Below are positions 1-7,173 of a stretch of DNA of 17,746 nucleotides, piece after piece. A program made the translations under genes and the position numbers. Every line of letters begins with the position of its first letter. Positions within the stretch are counted from its first letter, which is position 1. Below the pieces are notes generated by a model. That model did not search any database and was not told the DNA's origin. It saw nothing but the letters and a program-made list of their open reading frames with translations. This DNA is from Chitinophagaceae bacterium UBA3430 (GTDB lineage: Bacteria > Bacteroidota > Bacteroidia > Chitinophagales > Chitinophagaceae), in the NCBI GenBank assembly GCA_002378975.1, contig DFST01000139.1, positions 1 to 17,746 on the forward strand. Reading direction: 5' to 3'.

Positions 1-1529
1 CGGACACCGGATCCTGGAAGTAAAACGTGCAATCCGTCCAATTGGCCATTCAGTCGAACTTGATAAGTCGGATCATTTTTTTCTGCATACAGGATTTCGC
101 CAATCGATTGCAATGAACCTCCCTGTGTGCGGAGTGTTCCATCCCAGGTTGCCTTTTGTCCACTGATGCTGCCTTTTCCTCGGATCTGCGCATAGCCAAT
201 CCGATCGATCCACGCTTTTTCGCTGGAAGAGAGCTTGACAAATCGAACCAAAAAGTCCGATCGAACAAAAGCTTCCGATCTGGTAAATTCTACTTGCCAG
301 TTTTTGGTATCACGCCATTGGGTCGCTTTCAGGTCTCCGCTGATCCGGGCACCCGCGCCCCATTGCGCCCAAACTTGTTTGGCCAATACCTGATTGCCGG
401 TGATGTCGATCTGCCCACGCAAGAGGATTAGTTCGCCCAGAGGAAGCGGTTTATCTAGAAAAAGATTGACATCGGCCGGGTCGATTCGGTTCTCCTCCAA
501 CAAGACCCTAAAGGCCGATCCATTTCCTTGTGCAGCCCAATCAATGGTTTGATTGACCAGGGAACGGGGCGTTTTTATATTGAGCTGTTCAATCCGTAAA
601 CCATGGGATGACCAATTCAGGGTAGCAGATAATGAGTCCACACTCAATCCGCTAAATTCTTTGCCTGAGCCACGAAGTGGAATTTGTAAGGTTCCGCCTT
701 TGTGATTAACCTCATTGAGGGAGACTTGCAAATCGGTCCATTGCATATTGGATGGATCGAAACGACCCACTCTTGGAGCCTGGCCTTTTTGGGTCCGACG
801 CAAGCGACCGCCGGTCAATTTAAATTCCGCTAATGTCAGTTGTGGAGGGATCGGCCATTCGGTGATCTTGAACGGGTCAATGGGTGGTTTTTGTTTCACC
901 GCGGGTCTTCGTCCCGGGTAATCGAAGAGCTCAATACTTGGCTGGTCAACCAAGAGGCGCTCGATGTCAAAAGTAGAATCGGATGGATTTAGCCGGTTTG
1001 CTTTCAGCTCGAGGGAGTTGATCTTTGCCTGCAAATCACTGCCCAGCCATGCATCCCGCATGCGAAACGTCACATCCTCAAAATGTAGTTCGCGCAGATT
1101 GAACTCCGAGCCACCGCCCGAAGTAGAACCGCCCGAACCGGCAAATTGGCTGAATAAAGCTGCATGCTGCCAGGTAGAATCATCCCGTTGAATTTGCACC
1201 AGGGCGTGTTTGATATAGATGGGACCCAGCTCATTTTTCTTGCGCAGGAAAAACCAATTGCTGATCCTAACTTCTAGTTGCCCCGCATGCAATAAGGTGT
1301 CTGATTGGGAATCGTACACCGTAAGCGCTTCCAATTGGATCTTATCGAAGAGGGAGAAGCGGGCATTTTTCAATTCGATCCGAGTCTGCCATTGACCAGA
1401 CAAATAATGCAACACTCGTTGGGTAAGCCAGTTCTGTCCAAACGGCGTAAGCAAAAAGAGATAGATCGATAGAACGAGCAGCAGCAATCCCAGGATCACC
1501 CAACGTACTATGCGAACTACTTTTTTCAG
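1..1529 (-). CDS. tamB: TamB/AsmA-like translocation and assembly protein, N-terminal part (runs off left edge)
   Basis: The minus strand is open without a stop from 1529 to the left edge, about 509 codons. The predicted N-terminus is short and basic (KKVVRIVRW), followed by one transmembrane segment at about residues 11-28 and then a long beta-strand-rich, polar region with the TamB/AsmA start pattern (TPFGQNWLTQRVL at about 28-40, then strands around NARFSLFDKIQLEAL). A Gly/Ser-rich linker lies at about 130-142. TamB proteins are anchored in the inner membrane, span the periplasm as a lipid-conducting or assembly-assisting beta-groove, and work with an Omp85 partner; here that would be TamL at 7163-9463. 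There is no in-frame ATG: the in-frame ATG at 1556 is followed two codons later by TAA. The best start is CTG at 1527-1529, with GTG at 1497-1499 as the alternative. Bacteroidota TamB proteins are usually much longer than 509 residues, so most of the gene lies outside the window. Family assignment is confident; the start is not. Confidence 0.8.
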   Translation of the reverse strand, partial: MKKVVRIVRWVILGLLLLVLSIYLFLLTPFGQNWLTQRVLHYLSGQWQTRIELKNARFSLFDKIQLEALTVYDSQSDTLLHAGQLEVRISNWFFLRKKNELGPIYIKHALVQIQRDDSTWQHAALFSQFAGSGGSTSGGGSEFNLRELHFEDVTFRMRDAWLGSDLQAKINSLELKANRLNPSDSTFDIERLLVDQPSIELFDYPGRRPAVKQKPPIDPFKITEWPIPPQLTLAEFKLTGGRLRRTQKGQAPRVGRFDPSNMQWTDLQVSLNEVNHKGGTLQIPLRGSGKEFSGLSVDSLSATLNWSSHGLRIEQLNIKTPRSLVNQTIDWAAQGNGSAFRVLLEENRIDPADVNLFLDKPLPLGELILLRGQIDITGNQVLAKQVWAQWGAGARISGDLKATQWRDTKNWQVEFTRSEAFVRSDFLVRFVKLSSSEKAWIDRIGYAQIRGKGSISGQKATWDGTLRTQGGSLQSIGEILYAEKNDPTYQVRLNGQLDGLHVLLPGSGV

Positions 1530-1617
1530 ACAGCGATTTGGGTAAAATTACGTCATGACCCTGCCGCCGCCAATTCGAATCGGTAAGGATTTGTTGGGAT
1601 TGATGTACATTGACTAC

Positions 1618-2685
1618 ATGATGAACCTTCCCATTTATCCGCTTTTTCGTCGATTGGGCCTTTGCCTGATTTTTGTCAACCTCTTTGCCCCGTCATCAAC
1701 TGCGCAGCACAAATCCGGCTACACATTGGTTATTCATGGTGGAGCCGGTACCATACTGCGTAAACAGATGAGTCCGTCTTTGGAGCAGGCTTACCTCCGT
1801 TCTCTAAATCAGGCCCTGGACCTGGGTGAGAAAATGTTGGCTGACGGAAAGCCGGCCCTGGACGTAGTCGAGGCCGTTGTCCGACTTCTAGAGGATGATT
1901 CTCTCTTCAACGCCGGAAAAGGGGCTGTACTCACCAACGCCGGCGAGCATGAGTTGGATGCCGCCATCATGAATGGCCAGGACCTGAAAGCCGGTTCCGT
2001 GGCGGGTGTGATGCACATAAAAAATCCCATCACGGCCGCCCGACGGGTGATGGAAAATACGGAGCACGTAATGCTCAGCGGTAGTGGAGCGGATGAATTC
2101 GCCCGTCAACAAGGGCTTGACATGGTGGAGAATTCTTACTTCACCACAACCAGCCGGAAAAACGGATTGGAGCGGGCCAAACAGGCAGAAGCCGAGCAAG
2201 AACAAAAAAAGAAGCAAGAGCCAACGGCTTCCTTTAAGCCGATCAAATCCGATTGGAAGTACGGAACCGTTGGGGCTGTGGCACTGGATCAATTTGGGCA
2301 TTTAGCCGCCGCTACCAGTACGGGTGGTATGACCAATAAGCGATATGGCCGCATCGGTGATGCGCCGCTGATCGGAGCAGGCACCTATGCCGATGCATTG
2401 GTAGCCGTGAGCTGCACAGGTTGGGGTGAATACTTCATTCGAATGGTCATGGCTAAATCACTGGCTGATCGGATCCGTTTCGGAAATCAGACTTTAGCTC
2501 AAGCCGGTCATGATTTGATCCAGGTTGAATTGCCTAGGTTGGGTGGGGATGGGGGACTGATTGCGGTGGATCGTACCGGCGAATTCATTTTGCCTTTTTG
2601 TACCGAAGGCATGTATCGCGGGTATGTTAAGAAAAAGGATGCGGGATCCTCATCCACCAGACAAGTGGCAATCTATAAAGATTGA
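1618..2685 (+). CDS. Exported isoaspartyl peptidase / L-asparaginase (Ntn-hydrolase, plant type)
   Basis: This is a type 2 (plant-type) asparaginase/isoaspartyl dipeptidase, an N-terminal-nucleophile hydrolase that cleaves itself into two subunits. It hydrolyses beta-aspartyl dipeptides and asparagine. Counting from the ATG at 1618, the family start HGGAG is at about 40-44. The autocleavage site is Gly216-Thr217 in YGTVGAVALD, with Thr217 as the nucleophile. The substrate-binding block RIGDAPLIGAGTYAD follows, then GGDGGLIAVDRTGEF and TEGMYRG near the C-terminus. Just before the cleavage site is a charged Glu/Gln/Lys-rich linker (about 187-202), as expected for the loop at the end of the alpha subunit. 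I chose ATG 1618 (or 1621) over the longer ATG at 1555 because it places a typical signal peptide first: two arginines, a hydrophobic core (LGLCLIFVNLFA) and a likely cut after STA. The enzyme is therefore probably periplasmic. Its stop directly abuts the stop of the next gene. Whether asparagine or isoaspartyl peptides are the main substrate cannot be read from the sequence. Confidence 0.9.
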   Translation: MMNLPIYPLFRRLGLCLIFVNLFAPSSTAQHKSGYTLVIHGGAGTILRKQMSPSLEQAYLRSLNQALDLGEKMLADGKPALDVVEAVVRLLEDDSLFNAGKGAVLTNAGEHELDAAIMNGQDLKAGSVAGVMHIKNPITAARRVMENTEHVMLSGSGADEFARQQGLDMVENSYFTTTSRKNGLERAKQAEAEQEQKKKQEPTASFKPIKSDWKYGTVGAVALDQFGHLAAATSTGGMTNKRYGRIGDAPLIGAGTYADALVAVSCTGWGEYFIRMVMAKSLADRIRFGNQTLAQAGHDLIQVELPRLGGDGGLIAVDRTGEFILPFCTEGMYRGYVKKKDAGSSSTRQVAIYKD

Positions 2686-4254
2686 TCAGCTGCCGATCTT
2701 GACTCCAAAAGTCAGTACAACCTGAGCACCTTGCTGATTGATCTTCGCCATGGGGAAATTTCCATTGGCCAATCGGTAAGGGGCATGTACATCCGTTCCA
2801 CTCAAGTGTACATAAGTAAGATCAACATAGATGCCCTGATCTCGATAACCCAATCCACCACTAAGCTGCATGCGAGATCCCTGCTCGCCCGCAATGTTTT
2901 CGTATGGATTTCCCAAAAAAGCCGCTCCACCACGTACCATCCAGGTGTTGAACTTCAACTCACCGCCTAAGCGAACGTTGAGGGCTCCTTGGTAGGCGCG
3001 GTCGATGGCCTGGTTGAGTGATTTTAGATAGGCACGGGTGGTTTCACTGTTCTCCACTTCAGGGTCTACACTGTATTGAACGGCCCGGTGATTGACGTAT
3101 TCCACATCTGCCGTAAGGAATCCTTTCTGTTTGCGAATGTCTTTAACCGAGCGCAGTACATAGGAAGCACTGAAAATGGCTCGATAAGGCGTGCTCATCA
3201 TGTATTGGAATCGACCCGGAGCGCCGTTGTTGAACAAGGCGGAGCTTTGAACCAGTTGTCCTTTGTAGGTCTCGGTGTTGGTGGTGATCACGGTTCGATA
3301 CGTATCTACCAATTGGTACATGGTTGGTGTATGGAAGGCCAGTCCAATCCGCCAATACAGATTGGGACGATAGATCGCTCCTAATTTTAAATTGATGCCC
3401 ATTCCTTTGGTCTCCAAATAATCTTCCACTCGGCCAAAATCAAAATTGTTGATGGCGGCAGTGGCATCCGCCTCCGTGAATTTGCCAGTTCGCTCGTAAT
3501 TCAGAAAAGGAATGCCGAGCGTTAATCCATAATAGATTTTTTCTCCGGTGGTTCCGCCATAGGCGATGGCCAGCTCGGTGATTCCACCGGTCTGTTGAAT
3601 GGAGTTTTCCTGTAAGAGTCCGCTAGCTATCGGTGCACGTGTCTTGAATTGATAGTTTCCACTGCTGCCTCCAGCGATGGTATCGATCCAATAAGTATTG
3701 AAAGCCAAACTGGCTCCGTAGGGATACTGATTTGAAACCACATTTGCATCGCGAACGCCTTGGATCTCTTCAAGGAATTTATTGGAGTAGCTATTTTGAT
3801 TGTTTTGTCCGCGATACAGCAGATCGTTTCTGAAGTGGGCAGAACGATTAACGGCTAGCGACAAGACCGAAACTTGATTTTGTCCTTTTCGATTTTTTTC
3901 TGTGCCCGCCAGGATCAGTCCGCTACTGCCAAAACTCAATTGCCCGCGTTTGGTCGATTCCGCTCGATTTAAATAATTCGATCGCTGGTTGATTTGTTGA
4001 AAGGCAGGAGACAGTACTAGATCGCCGGTTCTAAAAAAAGCCAAACCAGCCGGATTTACAAATGTGGCTGACAGATCTCCACCCAATGAACCCATGGCAC
4101 CTCCAATCGCCTGTTGACGAGCGGTACCGGCCGGAAGGGTCCAACTCCAACGCAAGGCGTCGGTGGGGTCTTGGGCGATGGCATTGCTTTGAAGGATTAA
4201 ACCCAGAATCACAATGCGTAAGCCAGTCGAAGTGTTGAGTAGAATTCGGATCAT
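2686..4254 (-). CDS. OmpP1/FadL-type outer-membrane beta-barrel protein
   Basis: The product is 522 residues from the ATG at 4252-4254. A signal peptide covers about residues 1-27, with a likely cut at AIA-QDP. After it comes the family signature: ARQQAIGGAMGSLGGDLSAT at about 45-64, then FVNPAGLAFF. In OmpP1/FadL/TodX proteins this segment belongs to the plug that sits in the barrel. The rest is alternating polar and aromatic beta strands, and the last strand ends GAQVVLTFGVKIGS. FadL-type proteins carry long-chain fatty acids or other hydrophobic compounds across the outer membrane; the substrate of this one is unknown. A longer frame upstream (to 4416) overlaps the lipoprotein gene and lacks a signal peptide, so the internal ATG is preferred. 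It lies 10 nt downstream of the lipoprotein stop, so the two are almost certainly one operon. Its own stop codon touches that of the asparaginase gene. Confidence 0.85.
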   Translation of the reverse strand: MIRILLNTSTGLRIVILGLILQSNAIAQDPTDALRWSWTLPAGTARQQAIGGAMGSLGGDLSATFVNPAGLAFFRTGDLVLSPAFQQINQRSNYLNRAESTKRGQLSFGSSGLILAGTEKNRKGQNQVSVLSLAVNRSAHFRNDLLYRGQNNQNSYSNKFLEEIQGVRDANVVSNQYPYGASLAFNTYWIDTIAGGSSGNYQFKTRAPIASGLLQENSIQQTGGITELAIAYGGTTGEKIYYGLTLGIPFLNYERTGKFTEADATAAINNFDFGRVEDYLETKGMGINLKLGAIYRPNLYWRIGLAFHTPTMYQLVDTYRTVITTNTETYKGQLVQSSALFNNGAPGRFQYMMSTPYRAIFSASYVLRSVKDIRKQKGFLTADVEYVNHRAVQYSVDPEVENSETTRAYLKSLNQAIDRAYQGALNVRLGGELKFNTWMVRGGAAFLGNPYENIAGEQGSRMQLSGGLGYRDQGIYVDLTYVHLSGTDVHAPYRLANGNFPMAKINQQGAQVVLTFGVKIGS

Positions 4255-4264
4255 GCGATTAAGG

Positions 4265-4864
4265 TTAGAATTTACGAACAGGGGCAGCCTGCGAGGGGGT
4301 AGAGGATTGGTTGTTGGAAGTGGGCGCAGGCGAAGAGCTGCCTGAATTACGCGTTCCACTGCTGAAAATATCTCGAAGTCCGCCACCGACGGTTTGAGCA
4401 CCTGTGTTGTAGCCATTGTTGGTGGGAGGGGTTGTTCCGTAGCCGATCAGTTTTGGGTTTACCGGATTTGTCTTTGGATTCGTCACGGTTCCGGTGGTCT
4501 GATACGTATTCAGGTTGGAGATGCGTGGGCGATTCACTGTACGCGGGCCGCTCGTGATCTGCCAATAGGGATTGTGTACAACGTTCCAATTGTAATAGGG
4601 GTGATAGGGCGTACCGTAGGCATAGTTCAAGCCATAGCTCCAACGCTCATAGGTATACCAATCGTTTAAATCAGACCAATCGTGTCGGTTGCGCACTTTC
4701 ATGCGCAAATAGCGGTCCTCATCGGTTTGGGTGCGTTCCTCGCTGTAGTGCATTCCTTCGGGCGAATAATACACGTCATCGGGGGTCTGCGCCTCGGGGA
4801 AGGCGGTCCGACAACTACTCAAGGATATAAGGGCGATCATCGACAACAACAGTGTGTTTTTCAT
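4265..4864 (-). CDS. Aromatic-rich lipoprotein of unknown function, paired with the FadL-like gene
   Basis: This is a 199-residue protein with a clear lipoprotein signal: a hydrophobic stretch at about residues 5-15 and a lipobox SLSSC with the acylated Cys at 18. The residues after Cys18 (RTAFPEAQ) lack the acidic run seen in Bacteroidota surface-export signals, so it may face the periplasm; this is inference. The mature part begins with TPDDVYYSPEG (27-37). A stretch at 61-104 holds nine Tyr and five Trp in 44 residues and is unusually aromatic. From about 110 on it is low-complexity, rich in Thr, Asn, Pro, Gly and Ser, and probably disordered. It is the first gene of a minus-strand operon with the FadL-like porin 10 nt downstream, so a role at or near that porin is a reasonable guess. 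I do not recognise a characterised family and assign no function. Confidence 0.75.
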   Translation of the reverse strand: MKNTLLLSMIALISLSSCRTAFPEAQTPDDVYYSPEGMHYSEERTQTDEDRYLRMKVRNRHDWSDLNDWYTYERWSYGLNYAYGTPYHPYYNWNVVHNPYWQITSGPRTVNRPRISNLNTYQTTGTVTNPKTNPVNPKLIGYGTTPPTNNGYNTGAQTVGGGLRDIFSSGTRNSGSSSPAPTSNNQSSTPSQAAPVRKF

Positions 4865-4892
4865 ATGATTCGTTTTAGACGGGTGAACTCGC

Positions 4893-4900
4893 TAATTTTG
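4893..4900 (+). promoter_or_regulatory. Possible -7 promoter element for proS
   Basis: TAATTTTG matches the Bacteroidota -7 consensus TAnnTTTG and lies 113 nt upstream of the proS ATG, in the 149-nt gap between the divergent lipoprotein and proS genes. No convincing -33 TTTG was found at the expected distance. A purine-rich GGGAAAGGG at about 4988-4996 is too far from the ATG to act as a normal ribosome binding site. On the minus strand the closest element in the gap is AATCTTTG (4931-4938, one mismatch), a weak candidate for the lipoprotein operon. A chance match in a gap this size is quite possible. Confidence 0.3.
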
Positions 4901-5013
4901 GGCACCTTTTCGGGGTGGTTTTTCTAATAGCAAAGATTCGATGTCCTGGCTGGTTGTGGCTTGGGGTGCTGTTAAATAAAACCCAAATGGGAAAGGGTTA
5001 AATCATTTTTTTC

Positions 5014-6492
5014 ATGAGCAAATCTATCACTCCTCGGGCAACCGATTATTCTCAATGGTATAATGACCTGGTATTGCGTGGCGAACTGGCCGATTATTCA
5101 GCCGTGCGCGGTTGCATGGTAATCAAGCCCTACGGCTACGCTCTCTGGGAAAATATGCGCGATGCACTTGATCGGATGTTCAAGGATACCGGGCATGTGA
5201 ATGCTTATTTTCCCCTGTTTGTGCCAAAAAGTCTTTTTGAAGCTGAAGAGAAGAATGCCGAGGGGTTTGCCAAAGAATGCGCCATTGTTACCCACTATCG
5301 ACTCAAGTCGGATCCGAACAACAAAGGCAAGTTGATTGTGGATCCCGAGGCAAAATTGGAGGAGGAGTTAGTCGTCCGCCCAACCAGTGAGGCGATCATT
5401 TGGAGTACGTATAAGGGATGGATTCAGTCTTACCGCGATCTACCCATCCTGGTTAATCAATGGGCCAATGTGGTGCGTTGGGAAATGAGAACCCGTCTTT
5501 TCCTTCGCACGGCCGAGTTTCTGTGGCAGGAAGGACATACGGCGCATGCCACGAAGGCGGAGGCCATCGAAGAGACCGTGAAAATGCTCGACGTATATGC
5601 CGACTTCGTCGAAAATTGGATGGCCGTACCGGTCATCAAAGGGGTCAAGACTCCCAATGAACGGTTTGCAGGTGCCGAGGATACCTATTGCATCGAGGCA
5701 TTGATGCAGGATGGCAAAGCTCTGCAAGCCGGGACTTCGCATTTTCTGGGACAAAATTTTGCCAAGGCTTTTGAGGTAAAGTTCTCCGACAAAGAAAACA
5801 AATTGGATTACGTCTGGGCCACCAGTTGGGGGGTTAGTACCCGACTGATCGGGGCGTTGGTGATGGCGCACAGCGATGATCAAGGATTGGTATTGCCACC
5901 ACGAATCGCACCCACGCAGGTCGTGATCGTGCCCATCTACAAAGGCGAGGATCAAAAAGCGTTGATCGATGCGCGGGTAGAACGCATAGTTTCTGAATTG
6001 AAGGCCTGCGGAATCCGCGTGAAATATGACAACAACGACCAGGCCCGACCCGGATGGAAATTCGCCGAGTACGAAATGAAAGGAGTGCCTGTCCGTCTGG
6101 CCATCGGTGCCCGTGATCTGGAAAACAATGTAGTCGAGGTTGCTCGTCGCGACGATCAAACCAAGTCGACCGTGACGCTTGATGGTATTGCCGGACACAT
6201 CCAATCCCTGCTCGTTGAAATCCAACAGAACTTGTTTCAAAAAGCAAAATCGTTCCGCGATGGCCACATCACAGCGGCCAACAGCTGGGAAGAATTTATT
6301 CAACTCCTGGATGAAAAAGGCGGATTCATTGCAGCCCATTGGGATGGCACCCCGGAAACCGAAGAAGCGATCAAGGAGAAAACCAAAGCCACCATCCGTT
6401 GTATTCCGATGAATAATGTTCCGGAAGCGGGTACCTGTATCTTAAGCGGTAAACCCTCAACCCAGCGGGTGCTGTTCGCCCGATCCTATTGA
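5014..6492 (+). CDS. proS: Prolyl-tRNA synthetase (archaeal/eukaryal-like type)
   Basis: ProRS charges tRNA-Pro with proline in the cytoplasm. The protein has 492 residues and the compact class II layout without the large editing insertion of E. coli-type ProRS. Motif 1 is around 38-56 (KPYGYALWENMRDALDRMF), the conserved TSEAIIW at 124-130, motif 2 at 155-178 (RWEMRTRLFLRTAEFLWQEG and on) and motif 3 at 273-296 (STRLIGALVMAHSDDQGLVL). The anticodon-binding domain follows from about 300, and a small C-terminal domain ends with the typical RVLFARSY, a terminal Tyr that this subgroup places near its own active site. Of the four Cys that bind zinc in some relatives only Cys463 and Cys475 are evident, so zinc binding is doubtful. 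I believe this is common in Bacteroidota. truB starts 9 nt after the stop, forming an operon. The ATG at 5014 gives the normal N-terminus. Confidence 0.96.
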   Translation: MSKSITPRATDYSQWYNDLVLRGELADYSAVRGCMVIKPYGYALWENMRDALDRMFKDTGHVNAYFPLFVPKSLFEAEEKNAEGFAKECAIVTHYRLKSDPNNKGKLIVDPEAKLEEELVVRPTSEAIIWSTYKGWIQSYRDLPILVNQWANVVRWEMRTRLFLRTAEFLWQEGHTAHATKAEAIEETVKMLDVYADFVENWMAVPVIKGVKTPNERFAGAEDTYCIEALMQDGKALQAGTSHFLGQNFAKAFEVKFSDKENKLDYVWATSWGVSTRLIGALVMAHSDDQGLVLPPRIAPTQVVIVPIYKGEDQKALIDARVERIVSELKACGIRVKYDNNDQARPGWKFAEYEMKGVPVRLAIGARDLENNVVEVARRDDQTKSTVTLDGIAGHIQSLLVEIQQNLFQKAKSFRDGHITAANSWEEFIQLLDEKGGFIAAHWDGTPETEEAIKEKTKATIRCIPMNNVPEAGTCILSGKPSTQRVLFARSY

Positions 6493-6501
6493 TCGTATTC
6501 C

Positions 6502-7173
6502 ATGAAATCACTCGATTACGAAGCAGGACAGGTAATGCTGTTCGATAAACCCTACGGGTGGACATCTTTTGATCTGGTTCGGAAAGTGCGCGGATTGATC
6601 CGAATTAAAAAGATTGGTCACGCCGGCACCCTGGATCCGTTGGCAACCGGACTCATGATCCTTTGCACGGGGAAGTTTACCAAGCGGATCAATGAATTCA
6701 TGGGCCAAGAAAAGGAGTATATAGCAGAGGTTGCGTTGGGTGCCATTACCCCAACGTATGATCTGGAATCAGAGCCGACCGATCATAAAAACTGGGAGTC
6801 CATCACGGGTGTTGATCTGGAATTGGCGTTGGAAAAATTTCGCGGACCCATTCTACAAATTCCCCCTGCTCATTCAGCCATTAAAGTGGGGGGCAAGCGT
6901 GTTTATGAATTGGCTCGCGCCGGTAAAGAAGTCAAGCTCGAACCTCGGCCGGTTACGATCCGGGAGTTGGAAGTGATGAAGCGTGTTGAAAACTTGATCA
7001 CGCTGCGCGTGGTTTGTACAACCGGTACTTATATCCGAAGTCTGTCAAATGACCTTGGACAGGCGTTGGGATGTGGAGCGTATTTAAGTGGGCTGGTTCG
7101 TACCCGTATCGGGGAGCAGTTACTAACCCAATCCATGCGAATTGATGAATTCGAGCAAACGATCAAAGGATAA
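6502..7173 (+). CDS. truB: tRNA pseudouridine-55 synthase
   Basis: TruB converts U55 in the T-loop of tRNAs to pseudouridine. The 223-residue product carries the catalytic motif GHAGTLDPLATG at 39-50 with the catalytic Asp45. It also has KEYIAEVALGAITPTYDLES (about 72-91), the QIPPAHSAIKVGGKRVYELA block and TTGTYIRSLSNDLG near the C-terminus, all typical of the family. Its length suits the short form lacking the C-terminal PUA domain of E. coli TruB. It follows proS by 9 nt and is presumably co-transcribed with it, giving a two-gene tRNA operon. Its last 11 nt overlap the 3' end of tamL on the opposite strand, so no terminator fits between the two genes. Confidence 0.96.
   Translation: MKSLDYEAGQVMLFDKPYGWTSFDLVRKVRGLIRIKKIGHAGTLDPLATGLMILCTGKFTKRINEFMGQEKEYIAEVALGAITPTYDLESEPTDHKNWESITGVDLELALEKFRGPILQIPPAHSAIKVGGKRVYELARAGKEVKLEPRPVTIRELEVMKRVENLITLRVVCTTGTYIRSLSNDLGQALGCGAYLSGLVRTRIGEQLLTQSMRIDEFEQTIKG

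Noticed and set aside
156..1191. Short plus-strand open frames across the left end of the window
   Set aside because: They are shadows of the continuous TamB-like frame on the minus strand and encode no recognisable protein.
1555..1617. The longer N-terminus of the asparaginase starting at ATG 1555
   Set aside because: The added 21 residues (starting MTLPPPIRIG) do not look like family sequence and would bury the signal peptide, so the ATG at 1618 is preferred.
4255..4416. N-terminal extension of the FadL-like protein to ATG 4416
   Set aside because: It overlaps the end of the lipoprotein gene in another frame and would place 54 unrelated residues before a clear signal peptide.
5440..6339. 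A 299-codon open frame on the minus strand inside proS
   Set aside because: It lies fully inside the well-supported proS gene, shows no domain or signal motif, and is the kind of long antisense frame expected from codon bias.
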